From positions 248,001 through 312,000 of the forward strand of contig NZ_FNOB01000002.1 in assembly GCF_900106675.1 (NCBI RefSeq): DNA of 64,000 nt. Reading direction: 5' to 3'. The DNA comes from Allgaiera indica (GTDB taxonomy: Bacteria; Pseudomonadota; Alphaproteobacteria; Rhodobacterales; Rhodobacteraceae). This document shows positions 1 through 10,558 of this stretch, piece after piece (position 1 is the stretch's first letter; the number at the start of each line of letters is the position of its first letter). The notes beneath the pieces are model-generated. The model searched no databases, had not been told where the DNA came from, and saw only the letters and a program-made list of their open reading frames with translations. Both the position numbers and the translations under genes were made by a program.

Positions 1-2142
1 CACATGGGTGCCGCTTTCGGCGATCAGTTCGTTGATCTCGCGGGCGGCCTCCGAACAGCGTTGCGCCAGCGCCCGGACCTCGGAGGCCACCACGGCAAAG
101 CCGCGCCCGGCCTCGCCCGCTCGGGCGGCCTCGACCCCTGCGTTCAGCGCCAGCAAGTTGGTCTGGAAGGCGATATCCTCGATCACGTTGGTGATCGACG
201 CGATCCGGTCGGAAGAGGTCGAAATCCGATCCATCGCGGCAACCGTCTCGACGACCACATCTCCACCCTTCTCGGCCCGACGGCGCGCGTCGCCCACCTC
301 TTCGTCGGCCTCGGCGGCGCGCTCGGCGGCGGATTTGACCGACGTGGTCAGCTGATCGAGCGCAGCGGCCGTCTCTTCCAGCGTCGCGGCGGTGCTTTCG
401 GTCCGGCGCGACAGGGAATCGGCGGTCGAACTGATATCCCGCGCTTCCGAGAAGATGTTCGATGCGTTCGCCGCGATCTCTCCCAGGGCGCCGGCAAGCG
501 TTTCGAGCGTCGCATTATAATCGCCACGCAACTCATTGTATTCTTCAGGGAAATCCTCAACTATCTGCTGCTGTAGATTGCCCTCCCGCATCCGGCGCAG
601 GCCGACGCGCAGCGCGTCGACGACCTTTCCCTGTGCCTCGACAAGCTTCAGGCGCGCCTCTTCGGCCGCGGTGATACGGGCCTCGTCCTTGGTGATGTCG
701 CGGCCCAGGAACAGATAACGGATCGGAACGCCGGCCGGATCGCGCACGCAGATGAGGGCGCCGTCGAAGCAGGCACAGCCGCTGTCGAGACGTTGCATGC
801 GGATCTTGCCGGGCAGCGGCTGGCCGCGCGACAGGCTGTCGAGCACGCGCGAGATTTCGTGCTTGGCGCGCCAGGCGGGATGAATCAGATCATCGAGCGC
901 GCGGGTGACAAGGCTGTCCTGCGACGCACCCAGGGCCTCGGCGAAGCGGTCGTTGCATAGGATCATGCGGCCGTCGGTATCGAATTCGGCCCGGCTCTGG
1001 TCCTTGTTAAGAGCTTCCAGAACTGCGGCGTTCATCGTCTCGGCGGTGACATCCTGCCATTCGACGATCGACCCGAGGATCTCATCGGCTTCATTGCGCA
1101 CCGCCGCGGTGGTCAGCTTCAGCCGCCGCTCGCCCAGCCGCATGACGACCTGCGCCGGCCCCTGCTTCGATTTTGCCAGCAGGGTACGCATCGGCCCGCC
1201 GTCGGGATGGAAACCCTCGATCGAGGCCCCGACCAGCGCCTCGGACGAGAAATCGGGGGCGCGCTTGCGGATATCGGGGGCGCACAGATCAAGCAGCGCC
1301 ACCATCGCCGGGTTGGCGTGACGCACGATCAGCCCATCGTCGATCAGCATCATTGGCGCCGAAGAGCCCTCGAAAGCCGCGCCCTTGTAGCGCGCCTCAA
1401 GCGTGCCGGCCTCGGCCTCGGCAAGCTGGGAGCGCAACGAATCTAGGGCCTTGCCGATATCGCCGACCTCGTCTTGCCGGCGCCGGCCGGGGATGCGCGC
1501 GGCGTAATCGCCCTGCGCCACCTTGGCCACGGCGCCGCTGAGCCTGTGAAGCGGCCGCGCGAGCCCGCGGCCAACCGCCATCACGCCCGCCAGCAGCGCG
1601 ATCACGAAAACCACCGCCGTCAGGGCAATGTCGCGCTTGAAACTTTCCTGCAGCAACTTGCTGGTCTTGGTTTCGTTCCAATGCGTCGCCACCGCCCCGA
1701 CGATGGCGTCGGGTTTTCCGTAGTGGACGGGCTGGGCAACGATTAAACCATCCGCAGAGGCCTGCGGCCTTCCGGTCTTCAACGCCTGCTGCGCCAGCCT
1801 GCGCAGCGCCGCAACCCGGGTCCTGTCCGATCCGACCTCGGCCAGCACCTCGCCGCGGGCGTTCACCGCCAGGGCCGCGTCCTGTTCGCCTTCCGCCTTC
1901 TCGATCGCGCCGCGCAAGGTCTCGGCCAGCAGTTCGCGCTTGCCGAAGCGGATCGCGCCGCCGCCCAGGTCCGCGACCAGCGCGGTCACTTCGATCGCGC
2001 GCAGCTTCAGGGCGCGGGTGCCGATCTGGTCGGCCGTGTCACGCGCCAGCAGTCCCATGGTTGCGGTGGCCGCGCCGATGCAGACCAGCAGCACGAGCAC
2101 GCCTTGGCGGAAGACGGAAGTGAACGGAGAGAATTTCTTCAT
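1..2142 (-). CDS. Methyl-accepting chemotaxis protein with HAMP and PAS domains, C-terminus outside window
   Basis: Chemoreceptor that passes a sensed signal to the CheA/CheW array. The visible 714 residues begin at the ATG at 2142 and run open to base 1, so only the end of the signalling domain is missing. Transmembrane segments lie near residues 13-30 and 172-192 and enclose a small periplasmic region of about 140 residues. A HAMP region follows, then two PAS-like regions (about 245-350 and 360-490), then the coiled-coil signalling domain. The diagnostic hairpin tip, including [19 protein letters not shown] and [13 protein letters not shown], lies near residues 650-695. The Cache-like secreted protein gene lies immediately upstream on the same strand, so the two may work together. 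The ligand is unknown. Confidence 0.93.
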   Translation of the reverse strand, partial: MKKFSPFTSVFRQGVLVLLVCIGAATATMGLLARDTADQIGTRALKLRAIEVTALVADLGGGAIRFGKRELLAETLRGAIEKAEGEQDAALAVNARGEVLAEVGSDRTRVAALRRLAQQALKTGRPQASADGLIVAQPVHYGKPDAIVGAVATHWNETKTSKLLQESFKRDIALTAVVFVIALLAGVMAVGRGLARPLHRLSGAVAKVAQGDYAARIPGRRRQDEVGDIGKALDSLRSQLAEAEAGTLEARYKGAAFEGSSAPMMLIDDGLIVRHANPAMVALLDLCAPDIRKRAPDFSSEALVGASIEGFHPDGGPMRTLLAKSKQGPAQVVMRLGERRLKLTTAAVRNEADEILGSIVEWQDVTAETMNAAVLEALNKDQSRAEFDTDGRMILCNDRFAEALGASQDSLVTRALDDLIHPAWRAKHEISRVLDSLSRGQPLPGKIRMQRLDSGCACFDGALICVRDPAGVPIRYLFLGRDITKDEARITAAEEARLKLVEAQGKVVDALRVGLRRMREGNLQQQIVEDFPEEYNELRGDYNATLETLAGALGEIAANASNIFSEARDISSTADSLSRRTESTAATLEETAAALDQLTTSVKSAAERAAEADEEVGDARRRAEKGGDVVVETVAAMDRISTSSDRIASITNVIEDIAFQTNLLALNAGVEAARAGEAGRGFAVVASEVRALAQRCSEAAREINELIAESGTHV

Positions 2143-2182
2143 CTGGATCAGTCCTCGTCGGAATAGGAACGGACCATGCCTA

Positions 2183-2761
2183 TCAGGGCAGAGCATCGAC
2201 GTTCAGGCCGATGGTGACCGCACCGATCGGCGCCCCGGTGTCAGGGTCGATCACCGGGGCCGAGATTTGCGCCAGATAGGCCTGCGCGCTTTCGTCGAAG
2301 GCAACCTCGCCCAGATCGACGCCCTCGGCGCCCTTGCCAAAGCTGTTGCGGAACTTCGCCTCGTCTCCCTGCCAGTAATCCGACGTCGGCGCCGAGGCAG
2401 CGACATTCAGCCCCTTGGCATCCATTACGAAGGCCTCGACGATCCGGCCATCGGACTGGGCGATCTTGTCGCGCAGGAACCGCGCAGCGTCATTGTTGAT
2501 AACGGGTTCGATCAGGGGCATCTGCGATGCGCCGACCTCGGATCTCCAGGTCCGGTCCAGGGCGTCGATCCGCGCCTGATCATAGGTCGCGGTCGTGGCG
2601 TTCTGGACCCGCACGGCTTCCACGATCACCGGCGCCGAGATCCATGCCGACAACCGCGCGTCGAGTTCTGCGCGCATTTGGGGCGCGAATTCGTTTGCCT
2701 GGGCGGCGCCGGAGAATCCGAGCGCGACGATGGCGGCAATGACGGCGGGAGGTACGAACAT
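2183..2761 (-). CDS. Secreted Cache/PDC-like sensor domain protein
   Basis: Predicted periplasmic protein of 192 residues. An N-terminal signal peptide ends near AQA-NE (residues 21-23). The rest resembles one PDC/Cache ligand-binding fold: a long N-terminal helix, a YWQGDEAKF stretch near residue 130, and a closing segment [16 protein letters not shown] then [11 protein letters not shown], which is typical of the Cache beta sheet. There is no transmembrane helix after the signal peptide and no output domain. It is transcribed just ahead of the chemoreceptor gene, 40 bp away, which suggests that it binds a ligand and signals through that receptor or modulates it. The fold assignment is by pattern only, and the ligand is not recognisable. 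Confidence 0.7.
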   Translation of the reverse strand: MFVPPAVIAAIVALGFSGAAQANEFAPQMRAELDARLSAWISAPVIVEAVRVQNATTATYDQARIDALDRTWRSEVGASQMPLIEPVINNDAARFLRDKIAQSDGRIVEAFVMDAKGLNVAASAPTSDYWQGDEAKFRNSFGKGAEGVDLGEVAFDESAQAYLAQISAPVIDPDTGAPIGAVTIGLNVDALP

Positions 2762-2880
2762 GGCACTTGCTCTCAGACTGCTCCGAATTGAGGGGCAGAC
2801 TACGAACGATGTCCTTATGTTCGGTTAACCCCGGCCCGGCCCTGGGCCAGATCCGTGGTAAGGCGGGGCGGGCGGCGGAC

Positions 2881-3711
2881 CTAGCGCGCACCCCCGCGTC
2901 CGGCGCGATGGGCAAGCACCGAATTCAGCACCGCGATCAGCGCGCCGCCCAGGAAAATCAGCGTTGACAGCACGAAGACCTGCGGCGGTATGCCGGTCTT
3001 CACCGCACCGTAGACCCAAAGCGGGAAGGTCAGGGTTTGGCCTGCGACGAAGCTGGTGATGATCAGGTCGTCGATCGACAGCGCGAAGGCCAGCATGCCC
3101 GCGCCGATGACCCCCGGCAGGATCAGCGGGAAGGTCACCGTCCAGAACGCCACCCAGGGCGTCGCCCCCAGATCCGCCGCGGCCCGGTCGAGCGCCGGGT
3201 CCAGCGTCGCCACCCGGGCCCGGATCACCACCACGGCGAAGGCGATGTCGAAGGCGATATGGGCGATGAAGATGGTGAACAGGCCGCGCGGCATGTTCAG
3301 CGTCAGGAACAACGACAGAAGCGACGCCCCCACCACCACCGCGGGTGCCGCGATATCGGCGAAGATCACCACGTCGGTCGCGCGTTTGCCGCGGAACCGG
3401 TAGCGCGCCAGCGCCAGCGCCAGCGGCGTCGCGATCACCACCGAGGCGACCATCGCCACCAGCGCGACCACCAGCGAATGGATCAGCGCGGTGGTCAGAT
3501 CGGCGATCGCGAAGGCATGGCGGTAGCTGTCCAGCGTGAAGCCGATCCAGCGCAGGCTGACGCGGCCGTTGGGCGCCTGGTTGAAGCTGAAGGTGATCAT
3601 CACCGCGATCGGCACCAGCGTATAGATCAGGAACAGCGCCGCATAGATCGCCAGCAGCCAGCGCGCCGGCCCGCGGCGGCCCTCGTCCATGGAGGAAGGC
3701 ACACCGCTCAT
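2881..3711 (-). CDS. potC: Spermidine/putrescine-type ABC transporter permease (PotC family)
   Basis: Inner-membrane permease of 276 residues with about six transmembrane helices. The first is LLAIYAALFLIYTLVPIAVM near residues 19-38. The binding-protein-dependent transport motif lies in the second half (DRAAADLGATPWVAFWTVTFPLILPGV), where the EAA-type loop contacts the ATPase. It is the last gene of a potA-potD-potB-potC operon and overlaps the potB stop by four bases (ATGA), indicating translational coupling. PotC-family proteins pair with PotB to form the polyamine channel. The substrate could be another amine or a small organic acid, because family-level similarity does not fix it. Confidence 0.88.
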   Translation of the reverse strand: MSGVPSSMDEGRRGPARWLLAIYAALFLIYTLVPIAVMITFSFNQAPNGRVSLRWIGFTLDSYRHAFAIADLTTALIHSLVVALVAMVASVVIATPLALALARYRFRGKRATDVVIFADIAAPAVVVGASLLSLFLTLNMPRGLFTIFIAHIAFDIAFAVVVIRARVATLDPALDRAAADLGATPWVAFWTVTFPLILPGVIGAGMLAFALSIDDLIITSFVAGQTLTFPLWVYGAVKTGIPPQVFVLSTLIFLGGALIAVLNSVLAHRAGRGGAR

Positions 3712-4598
3712 GCCGCGTATTCCTGGATCTGTTCGGCCCCGAAGACGCGGGCATAGACATAGATGCAGACGATCAGCAGGAACATCAGGATCGACGACAG
3801 CGTCGCCGCCATCGGATAGTTCTGCGCGTCGAAGAAATTGTACTGGATGATGTTGCCGATCATGGTGGTCCCCGGCCCGCCCAGCACCGCCGCGTTGACG
3901 AAGTCACCCACATTGGTGACGAAGACCAGCAGGAAGCCGGCGAAGATCCCCGGCGCCGAAAGCGGCAGGATCACCCGCCAGAAGGTCGCCACCGGCGAGG
4001 CGTAAAGATCCCCCGCCGCGCGCACTACCCGCCGGTCGATCTTTTCCAGCGCCACGTAGAGCGGCAGGATGTAATAGGCGACCGAATTGTAGACCAGGCC
4101 GCCGATCACCGCGGTGGTGCTGGACAGCAGGTAGAAGCGTTCGGGCAGGATGTGCATCTGCTTCAGCGTGCCCAGCACGAAGCCCTGGTCGGCCAGGATG
4201 AACTGCCAGGCCAAGGTGCGGATCACGAAGCTGACGAAGAACGGCAGCAGGATCAGGAACAGGAAGGTCCCCTTGTGGCGCCCGCCATAGAAGGCGATCC
4301 AGTAGGCGACCGGATAGGTGATCACCAGCGTGATGAATGTCGACAGCGCACCATAGCCGAAGGACCGCAGCAATTGCGTCCCGTACTGCGACACCGCCTT
4401 TGCGAACTCGGTGAAATTCCACGCGAAGACATAGCCGGTGATCGGATTGCCGGTGGCCAGCGACATCGACAGCATTGCCGCCATCGGCACCACGAAGAAG
4501 GCGGTCAGATAGGCCCAGCTCGGCAGGCTGAGCAGGTAGGGCGCAGCCCCCCTGCCCAGCCCACGAAGCCGCGCGGCCCCGGATGTGGTCGCGCTCAT
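3708..4598 (-). CDS. potB: Spermidine/putrescine-type ABC transporter permease (PotB family)
   Basis: Inner-membrane permease of 296 residues. The first transmembrane helix lies near residues 28-46 (YLTAFFVVPMAAMLSMSLA) and more follow through the protein. The permease loop RAAGDLYASPVATFWRVILPLSAPG near residues 190-215 contains the G-x-L-P-type contact region for the ATPase. It sits between the binding protein gene (6 bp upstream) and potC (4 bp overlap). Together PotB and PotC should form the transmembrane pore of the uptake system. Length and topology are normal for the family. Confidence 0.88.
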   Translation of the reverse strand: MSATTSGAARLRGLGRGAAPYLLSLPSWAYLTAFFVVPMAAMLSMSLATGNPITGYVFAWNFTEFAKAVSQYGTQLLRSFGYGALSTFITLVITYPVAYWIAFYGGRHKGTFLFLILLPFFVSFVIRTLAWQFILADQGFVLGTLKQMHILPERFYLLSSTTAVIGGLVYNSVAYYILPLYVALEKIDRRVVRAAGDLYASPVATFWRVILPLSAPGIFAGFLLVFVTNVGDFVNAAVLGGPGTTMIGNIIQYNFFDAQNYPMAATLSSILMFLLIVCIYVYARVFGAEQIQEYAA

Positions 4599-4604
4599 GC
4601 CCGG

Positions 4605-5861
4605 TCAGCCCTGGACGACGGGGCTGAAGGTGCTTTGCCAGGTCTGGTACTCGTCGAAGCTTTTGAACGTGTAGAAATCGTGGGTCTTGGCGTACATGTC
4701 GTCGGTCGGGAAGACCAGCGGGCTGTCGGCCACCGCCGAGTCCTTGATGACGTCCTTGATATAGGCCTGCGCCGAAGGCACCGGGCAGATGTAGTTGACG
4801 TAATCCTCGATCAGGCCGGCGGTCTCGGGCGTGTAGTAGAAATTCATCCACTCCAGCGCCGAGAGCGGGTTCTTGGCGCCCTTGGGGATCATCATGTTGT
4901 CATGCCACAGCATCACGCCCTCTTTCGGGACGATGAACTTGAGATCCTTGAAGCCCTTGGCATGGGCCTGGAACACGTCACCCGACCAGGCCTGGGTGAT
5001 CCAGGTGTCGCCGTTTTCCAGCGCGGTGATGTAGGACTGGTCGTAATACTGCCGCACAAGCCCCTTCTTCTTCTGATCCTCGAGGATCGCGGCGGCCTTC
5101 TTCCAATCCGCGGGCGTCGATTTCGCGGGGTCGATGCCAAGCTTCAGCAACGCGGCCGAGCCAAGCTCGGTCAGGTCGCTCATCATGCCGACATGCCCCG
5201 CGAACTTCGGATCCCACAGGTCCTCGAAGCTGGTGATCTCGCGGCCGGTCAGTTTCGGGTTGTAGGCGATGCCGGTCATGCCCGACTGCCATGTCACGGT
5301 GTACTTGTTGCCCTTGTCGTAATCGGGGCTGATGACCGAGGGGCTGGCGTTCTTGAAGAAGTTCGGCAGCTTTTCCTGCCACAGCGGGACCAGGAAATCC
5401 TGCATCATCAGCTCGGTCAGCTGCCAGGTGTTGGTCATCACGATGATGTCGTTGCCGATCGACTGGCCGGATTTCAGCACCGGGGCGATCTTGGCGTAGA
5501 ACGGCGCGTTGCCCTGGATCACCTCTAGATATTTCACGTTGATCCCGGTGGCCTTGGTGAAATTGTCGAGCGAAGGGTGCTTCTTGCCGTCTTCGGTGAC
5601 GTCGATGTAATAGGGCCAGTTGGCGAAGACCAGATCCTTGGTGGGCTTCTGTTCCTTCCACCATTTCTCCCACTTCGCATCCAGCGGGATCGGCTTGGCG
5701 CCGCTGCCTGCGCGGGCAAAGCGCGGCATCGCCAGCGCGGCCATGCCCAGCGCGCCGGCGCCCAGCACGCCGCGGCGCGAGAGGCGCGGCTGGGTCAGCC
5801 CGCGGATGAAGGCCGGATCATCCAGCCGGAGGTGTTTCTTGGGCGTCTTGTCGTCGGTCAT
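4605..5861 (-). CDS. potD: Tat-exported polyamine-type substrate-binding protein (PotD/PotF family)
   Basis: Periplasmic solute-binding protein of 418 residues. A twin-arginine export signal is visible near residues 28-52 (LSRRGVLGAGALGMAALAM, then FARA as the cleavage region). The mature part has the extracellular solute-binding protein family 1 pattern, with features such as VFANWPYYIDV, FTKATGINVKYLEV and TWQSGMTGIAYNPKLTG. It captures substrate for the PotB/PotC channel encoded directly downstream. Tat export is common for this group in Rhodobacterales. Polyamine binding is inferred from family resemblance, and related proteins bind other organic cations. Confidence 0.88.
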   Translation of the reverse strand: MTDDKTPKKHLRLDDPAFIRGLTQPRLSRRGVLGAGALGMAALAMPRFARAGSGAKPIPLDAKWEKWWKEQKPTKDLVFANWPYYIDVTEDGKKHPSLDNFTKATGINVKYLEVIQGNAPFYAKIAPVLKSGQSIGNDIIVMTNTWQLTELMMQDFLVPLWQEKLPNFFKNASPSVISPDYDKGNKYTVTWQSGMTGIAYNPKLTGREITSFEDLWDPKFAGHVGMMSDLTELGSAALLKLGIDPAKSTPADWKKAAAILEDQKKKGLVRQYYDQSYITALENGDTWITQAWSGDVFQAHAKGFKDLKFIVPKEGVMLWHDNMMIPKGAKNPLSALEWMNFYYTPETAGLIEDYVNYICPVPSAQAYIKDVIKDSAVADSPLVFPTDDMYAKTHDFYTFKSFDEYQTWQSTFSPVVQG

Positions 5862-5916
5862 TTCTACGCTCCTGTCTTTCCCTGTTGGGGGCCCCTGTCG
5901 GGGTCGTCATCCGTGC

Positions 5917-7113
5917 TCAGCCCTGCTGCGAGGGCTTAACCACAAAAGTATGTTCGGGCCGCCAGGCGATCTGCACAGCCTCGCCCTGGGCCGGCCCGCG
6001 GGCGGCCTGGGTGTTCTGCACATAGGCCGCGAAATCATGCCCCGCCGCGTCGCGCACCGTGTACTGGTGCCCGACCCCGGTATAGACGCTCAGCGCGATC
6101 GTGCCCGGCAAGACGTTCCAGCCCGCGCCCACCGGCTCGGACGCCGGCAGCACCGCGATCTTCTCGGGGCGCACGCCCAGGCGCAGACGCTTGCCGCGGC
6201 CTTCGGCGGCGGCCTTCGGCACCGCGATCTCGGCGCCGTGCTCCAGCCGGGCGGCAAGCATGTCGCCGGCCTCCGCGTGAACCTCGCCCCACATCATGTT
6301 GGAAGCGCCCAGAAACCCGGCGACGAACTCGGTTGCCGGGCGGTCATAGACCTGATCGGGCGGGCCGACTTGTTCGATCTTGCCCGCCGACATCACCGCC
6401 AGGCGGTCGGACATCACGATCGCCTCTTCCTGATCGTGGGTGACATAAAGGAAGGTGATGCCCACCTCGGACTGGATGCGCTTCAACTCGATCTGCATCT
6501 GCTTGCGCAGCTTCAGGTCCAGCGCGCCCAGGGGTTCGTCCAGCAACAACAGCTTGGGGCGGTTCACCAGCGCGCGGGCCAGCGCCACGCGCTGCTGCTG
6601 GCCGCCCGACAGAAGCGCAGGCTTGCGGTCCTCGAACCCGTTCAGATCCACAAGCCTCAGGATTTCGGCCACCCGGCCGGCGATCTCGGATCTCGGCACC
6701 TTCTTGCGCTTCAGCCCGAAGGCCACGTTCTCGGCCACGCTGAGATGGGGAAACAGCGCGTAGGACTGGAACACCGTGTTCACGTCACGCCTGTAGGGCG
6801 GCAGGCGGCTGACATCGGTGCCGCCCAGGTAGATCTGGCCCGAGGTCGGTTCCTGAAAGCCGCCGATCATCGACAGCGTCGTCGTCTTGCCGCAGCCGGA
6901 AGATCCGAGCAGGCTGAAGAACTCGCCGCTTTCGATCACCAAAGACAGGTCATCGACCGCGGTAACGGAGCCGTAGCTTTTGGTGACGTTGACCAGCCGC
7001 ACATCCATGCGCTGACCGTCGGGCCCGCGCCGGTCGTCCGGGCGTGAAGCCAGGGTAGATCCGGGACGGGGGGCGGTCTGCGTTCCCAAGATCGTCTCCG
7101 GTCGGTCTGGCAT
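5917..7113 (-). CDS. potA: Polyamine-type ABC transporter ATP-binding protein (PotA family)
   Basis: Cytoplasmic ATPase of 398 residues that powers the transporter. The ABC domain starts near residue 36. It shows Walker [10 protein letters not shown] (about 71-79), the signature [15 protein letters not shown] (about 168), Walker [13 protein letters not shown] and the H-loop YVTHDQEEA. The C-terminal third is a TOBE-type regulatory domain, as in PotA. The start at 7113 is supported by an AGGAG Shine-Dalgarno sequence 7-8 bases upstream. An internal ATG at 7008 would remove an unusual 35-residue leader. It is the first gene of the potA-potD-potB-potC operon, and its promoter should lie in 7114-7426. 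Confidence 0.9.
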   Translation of the reverse strand: MPDRPETILGTQTAPRPGSTLASRPDDRRGPDGQRMDVRLVNVTKSYGSVTAVDDLSLVIESGEFFSLLGSSGCGKTTTLSMIGGFQEPTSGQIYLGGTDVSRLPPYRRDVNTVFQSYALFPHLSVAENVAFGLKRKKVPRSEIAGRVAEILRLVDLNGFEDRKPALLSGGQQQRVALARALVNRPKLLLLDEPLGALDLKLRKQMQIELKRIQSEVGITFLYVTHDQEEAIVMSDRLAVMSAGKIEQVGPPDQVYDRPATEFVAGFLGASNMMWGEVHAEAGDMLAARLEHGAEIAVPKAAAEGRGKRLRLGVRPEKIAVLPASEPVGAGWNVLPGTIALSVYTGVGHQYTVRDAAGHDFAAYVQNTQAARGPAQGEAVQIAWRPEHTFVVKPSQQG

Positions 7114-7426
7114 TCACATCTCCTGCCTGGGCCTGTTCGTTGAATCGCGGCCCCGGCGGAACTCCCCCGCGCCTGATCTGGCCGAATGCAAGCACAACCG
7201 CGAAGATCGCACAAGCGCCCGTTCTCGCTTCCGTTCTTCGGCACGCGCCGATGCGGTCGATTGCCAAAGGATCGCGCAGCACATCGCATCCTGACCCCAA
7301 ACTGCCCCACCGCGACAGCCGCCGGCGCGCGGATCAGGCGAATGTGATCGCCCCCCCCCCGCCTTGGCGCCCGCCCGCGCCGGAAATCGGTGCAAGTCTG
7401 CACAGCGCCCCCGCCCCGGGGGCGGG
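7114..7426. other. Intergenic region upstream of the pot operon
   Basis: About 310 bases without a supported gene. The pot operon promoter should lie here on the minus strand, but no clear -35/-10 pair is visible. The region has a run of ten C (7351-7360). Just after the amidohydrolase stop codon it has a GC-only near-palindrome (7408-7426, CCCCCGCCCC/GGGGGCGGG) that could act as a hairpin for that gene. No T-tract follows it. Confidence 0.5.
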
Positions 7427-8581
7427 TCAGGTCAGCGGCAGCGCGCGCTCGACCAGCTTGGCGAAAAAGCTTGCCCCGATCGGCGCCGCCGCGTCGTTGA
7501 AATCGAAATCCGTCTCATGCACCATCGGACCCTTGCCCTGACCGAGGAACAGGAAGGCGCCCGGCCGCTCGCCCAGCATGGCGCCGAAATCCTCGCCTCC
7601 CATATGCGGATGCGGTGCGATCTCGCAGCCCGAGACCGCCTTCGCCACCTCGATGGCCAGCGCGGTCTCGGCCTCGTGGTTGACCGTCGGATCGATATCG
7701 ATGGTCGAGCGGATCTCGACCGTGCATCCCATCGCCGCGGCCACGCCTTCGCAGATCTCGCGCATCCGGCGGCGCACCAGATCCCGCGCCTCGGTGCTGA
7801 AGCTGCGGATCGTGCCGCCCAGCCGTGCCTCGGCGGGGATCACGTTGAAGGCCGATCCGGCATGGATGTTGGTGATCGACAGCACCACCTCGTCACTGGC
7901 ATCGACATTGCGCGATACGATGGTCTGCAGCGCGTTGCCCATCACCAGCGCCGCCGCCACCGGATCGGCCGCGCGCTGCGGATAGGCGCCGTGCCCGCCG
8001 CGCCCCTTGATCAGGATGTCGAAATCCCCCACCGCCGCCATCAGCGGCCCCGTGCGGGTCGTGAACTGGCCCAGATCATGCATCGGCGAGGTATGGATGC
8101 CGAACACCCGCTCGATGTCGAAGCGGTCCATGATCCCCTCGGCCAGCATCGCCTTGGCGCCTTCGCCGGTCTCTTCGGCCGGCTGGAAGATCAGCGCCAC
8201 GGTACCGGCGAAATTGCGCGTCCCGGCCAGGTATTTCGCCGCCCCCAGCAGCATCGCGGTATGGCCGTCATGGCCGCAGGCATGCATCGCGCCCTCGACC
8301 CGCGAGGCATATTCCTTGCCCGTGGTCTCGGGCATTGGCAGGGCGTCCATGTCGGCGCGAAGCCCCAGCACCGGGCCATCGCCGCGCCCCTTGATCAGCG
8401 CCACGATCCCGGTGCGGCCGATGCTCTCGTGGATCTCATCCGCGCCGATCTCGCGCAGCCGTTCGGCCACGAAGGCGGCGGTCTTGACGCAATGCAACCC
8501 GATCTCGGGGTTCTGGTGGATATGCCGGCGCCAGGTGGCGATCTGCTCGGCGCTGTCGGCGATCGAGTTCAGGACAGGCAT
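7427..8581 (-). CDS. M20 family amidohydrolase (hippurate hydrolase-like)
   Basis: Predicted metal-dependent amidase or carboxypeptidase of 384 residues in the M20D group, which cleaves N-acyl amino acids or related amides. Visible motifs are RRHIHQNPEIGLH near the N-terminus, GLRADMDALP, the metal-binding MHACGHDGHTAMLLGAA near residue 100, the catalytic glutamate in PAEETGEGA, and HMGGEDFGAML near the C-terminus. The start at 8581 is preceded by GGAGAG. A longer in-frame reading to 8776 would overlap the divergent mazG gene and is rejected. Exact substrate is unknown, and proximity to the pot operon is suggestive only. Confidence 0.9.
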   Translation of the reverse strand: MPVLNSIADSAEQIATWRRHIHQNPEIGLHCVKTAAFVAERLREIGADEIHESIGRTGIVALIKGRGDGPVLGLRADMDALPMPETTGKEYASRVEGAMHACGHDGHTAMLLGAAKYLAGTRNFAGTVALIFQPAEETGEGAKAMLAEGIMDRFDIERVFGIHTSPMHDLGQFTTRTGPLMAAVGDFDILIKGRGGHGAYPQRAADPVAAALVMGNALQTIVSRNVDASDEVVLSITNIHAGSAFNVIPAEARLGGTIRSFSTEARDLVRRRMREICEGVAAAMGCTVEIRSTIDIDPTVNHEAETALAIEVAKAVSGCEIAPHPHMGGEDFGAMLGERPGAFLFLGQGKGPMVHETDFDFNDAAAPIGASFFAKLVERALPLT

Positions 8582-8642
8582 GGTGGACTCTCCGTTTGCG
8601 GCTGGGTTAAGCGAAGACAACCCCAATTCCCCGGAGGCCGCA

Positions 8643-9470
8643 ATGCCCGATCCCCGCCCCGACGCGCTGATCCACGATCCCGACGGCGGGATGGAGCGGC
8701 TGGTCGAGATCATGCGTCGCCTGCGCGATCCTGAAACCGGCTGCCCCTGGGATCTGGAGCAGGACTTCGCCTCCATCGCCCCCTACACGATCGAAGAGGC
8801 CTATGAGGTCGCCGACGCGATCGAGCGCGCGGCCTGGGACGAGCTGAAGGGCGAACTGGGCGATCTGCTGTTCCAGTCGGTCTATCACGCGCAGATGGCC
8901 GACGAGGCCGGGCATTTCGCGTTCCAGGATGTGGTCAAGACCGTCTCGGACAAGATGGTGGCGCGTCACCCGCATGTCTTCGGCGATGAGAGCCGCGAGA
9001 AATCTGCCGAACAGCAGACCGCGGATTGGGAACGGATCAAGGCGGCCGAGCGGGCGGGCAAGGCCGAGCGCGGCACGCTCGACGGCGTGGCGGCGGGGCT
9101 GCCCGCGCTGACCCGGGCGATCAAGCTGCAGAACCGGGCGGCGCGGGTCGGCTTCGACTGGCCCTCGACCGGCGAGGTGATCGACAAGATCGCCGAGGAG
9201 GCGCGCGAACTGGTCGAGGCCCGCGACCAGATGACCGAAGCCGAGGTGTTCGAGGAATTCGGCGATCTGCTTTTCGTCATGGCCAACCTCGCGCGGCACC
9301 TCAAGATCGACCCGGAAGGTGCTCTGCGCGCGGCGAATTCCAAGTTCACCCGCCGCTTCCGCGCGATCGAGACGGCGCTGGCCGCCCGCGGCAAGCGCCC
9401 CGAGGACAGCGACCTGGCCGAGATGGACGCGCTCTGGAACGCGGCGAAGGCCGCCGAAAAGCAGACCTGA
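8643..9470 (+). CDS. mazG: Nucleoside triphosphate pyrophosphohydrolase MazG
   Basis: House-cleaning enzyme of 275 residues that hydrolyses NTPs or dNTPs to monophosphate and pyrophosphate. Two MazG helical domains are visible. The first has [28 protein letters not shown] and [13 protein letters not shown]. The second has [11 protein letters not shown] and [16 protein letters not shown]. The acidic EExxE/ExxD metal-binding residues are intact in both. Length matches the E. coli-type two-domain form. The ATG at 8643 follows GGAGG. It is transcribed away from the amidohydrolase and followed by a hairpin terminator. Confidence 0.95.
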   Translation: MPDPRPDALIHDPDGGMERLVEIMRRLRDPETGCPWDLEQDFASIAPYTIEEAYEVADAIERAAWDELKGELGDLLFQSVYHAQMADEAGHFAFQDVVKTVSDKMVARHPHVFGDESREKSAEQQTADWERIKAAERAGKAERGTLDGVAAGLPALTRAIKLQNRAARVGFDWPSTGEVIDKIAEEARELVEARDQMTEAEVFEEFGDLLFVMANLARHLKIDPEGALRAANSKFTRRFRAIETALAARGKRPEDSDLAEMDALWNAAKAAEKQT

Positions 9471-9477
9471 CCCCTTC

Positions 9478-9536
9478 ATCTTGGCAAAAATACTCCGGGG
9501 GGGCTCCGCAGGAGCGGGGGCAGCGCCCCCCCTTTT
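9478..9536 (+). repeat. Rhodobacterales-type intergenic repeat ending in a terminator hairpin
   Basis: Starts with CTTGGCAAAAATACTCCGG and ends with the hairpin GGGGGC-AGC-GCCCCC (9516-9530) followed by TTTT. The same core, AAATACTCCGGGGG plus a GGGGG-TAGCG-CCCCC hairpin, recurs near 48105-48150, and a diverged copy lies near 63165. Here it probably terminates mazG. Confidence 0.7.
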
Positions 9537-9595
9537 CGGCCTCTCGACAAGCCGCGCCGCTTGCGCTTTGCTCCCCCCCGAAACAGGAGGCTTCG

Positions 9596-10534
9596 ATGCG
9601 CCCGCGCAAGATCATCATCGACACCGACCCCGGCCAGGACGACGCGGTCGCCATCCTCCTGGCGCTGGCCAGCCCGGAGCTGGAAGTGCTGGGAATCACC
9701 GCCGTCGCCGGCAACGTGCCGCTGCCCCTGACCGCGCGCAACGCGCGCAACGTCTGCGAACTGGCCGGTCGGCCCGACATCAAGGTCTTCGCCGGCTGCG
9801 ACGCGCCGCTCTCGCGCAAGCTGGTGACGGCCGAGCATGTGCACGGCAAGACCGGGCTCGACGGCCCGGCGCTACCCGATCCCAAGATGCCCCTGCAGGA
9901 TGCCCATGCCGTCGATTTCCTGATCGAGACCCTGCGCGCCGAGGCCCCGGGCAGCGTCACCCTGTGCCCGATCGGGCCGCTCACCAACATCGCCACCGCC
10001 TTTCGCCGCGCCCCCGACATCATCCCGCGCGTGCAGGAGATCGTGCTGATGGGCGGCGCCTATTTCGAGGTCGGCAACATCACCCCGGCGGCCGAATTCA
10101 ACATCTATGTCGACCCCGAGGCCGCCGCGATCGTGTTTGCCTCGGGCGCGCCGATCACGGTGATGCCGCTCGACGTGACCCACAAGGCACTGACCACCCG
10201 CGCCCGGGTCGAGGCCTTCCGCGCCATGGGCACCGAACCGGGCCGGATGGTCGCGGAATGGACCGATTTCTTCGAGCGCTTCGACATCGCCAAATACGGC
10301 TCGGAAGGGGCGCCGCTGCACGATCCCTGCGTGATCGCCTGGCTGCTGCAACCGGATCTGTTCTCGGGCCGGCGCATCAATGTCGAGATCGAGACCAAGG
10401 GAACCTATACCACCGGCATGACCGTGGCCGATTGGTGGGGCGTGTCGGGGCGGCCGGCGAACGCGCTTTTCATCGGCGATGTCGACGCCGACGGCTTCTT
10501 TCGCCTGCTGACCGAGCGCATCGCCCGGCTCTGA
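9596..10534 (+). CDS. Inosine-uridine preferring nucleoside hydrolase
   Basis: Enzyme of 312 residues that splits the N-glycosidic bond of ribonucleosides to ribose and free base for salvage. The N-terminal calcium-binding motif DTDPGQDDA (residues 9-17) is intact. So are the [18 protein letters not shown] segment near residue 150 and the late catalytic histidine in [10 protein letters not shown]. Length is normal for IunH/RihA-type enzymes. The ATG at 9596 follows ACAGGAGG. No other purine or pyrimidine salvage gene is nearby, and base preference cannot be read from the sequence. Confidence 0.92.
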   Translation: MRPRKIIIDTDPGQDDAVAILLALASPELEVLGITAVAGNVPLPLTARNARNVCELAGRPDIKVFAGCDAPLSRKLVTAEHVHGKTGLDGPALPDPKMPLQDAHAVDFLIETLRAEAPGSVTLCPIGPLTNIATAFRRAPDIIPRVQEIVLMGGAYFEVGNITPAAEFNIYVDPEAAAIVFASGAPITVMPLDVTHKALTTRARVEAFRAMGTEPGRMVAEWTDFFERFDIAKYGSEGAPLHDPCVIAWLLQPDLFSGRRINVEIETKGTYTTGMTVADWWGVSGRPANALFIGDVDADGFFRLLTERIARL

Positions 10535-10558
10535 CGCATCCCGCGCCGGGCGACCCGG

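Noticed and set aside
4152-5528. Forward frame of 458 codons opposite the polyamine-binding protein
   Set aside because: Low-complexity shadow opposite a well-conserved gene.
8582-8776. Longer start for the amidohydrolase
   Set aside because: It would overlap the divergent mazG gene, and the family begins at 8581 with a good ribosome-binding site.
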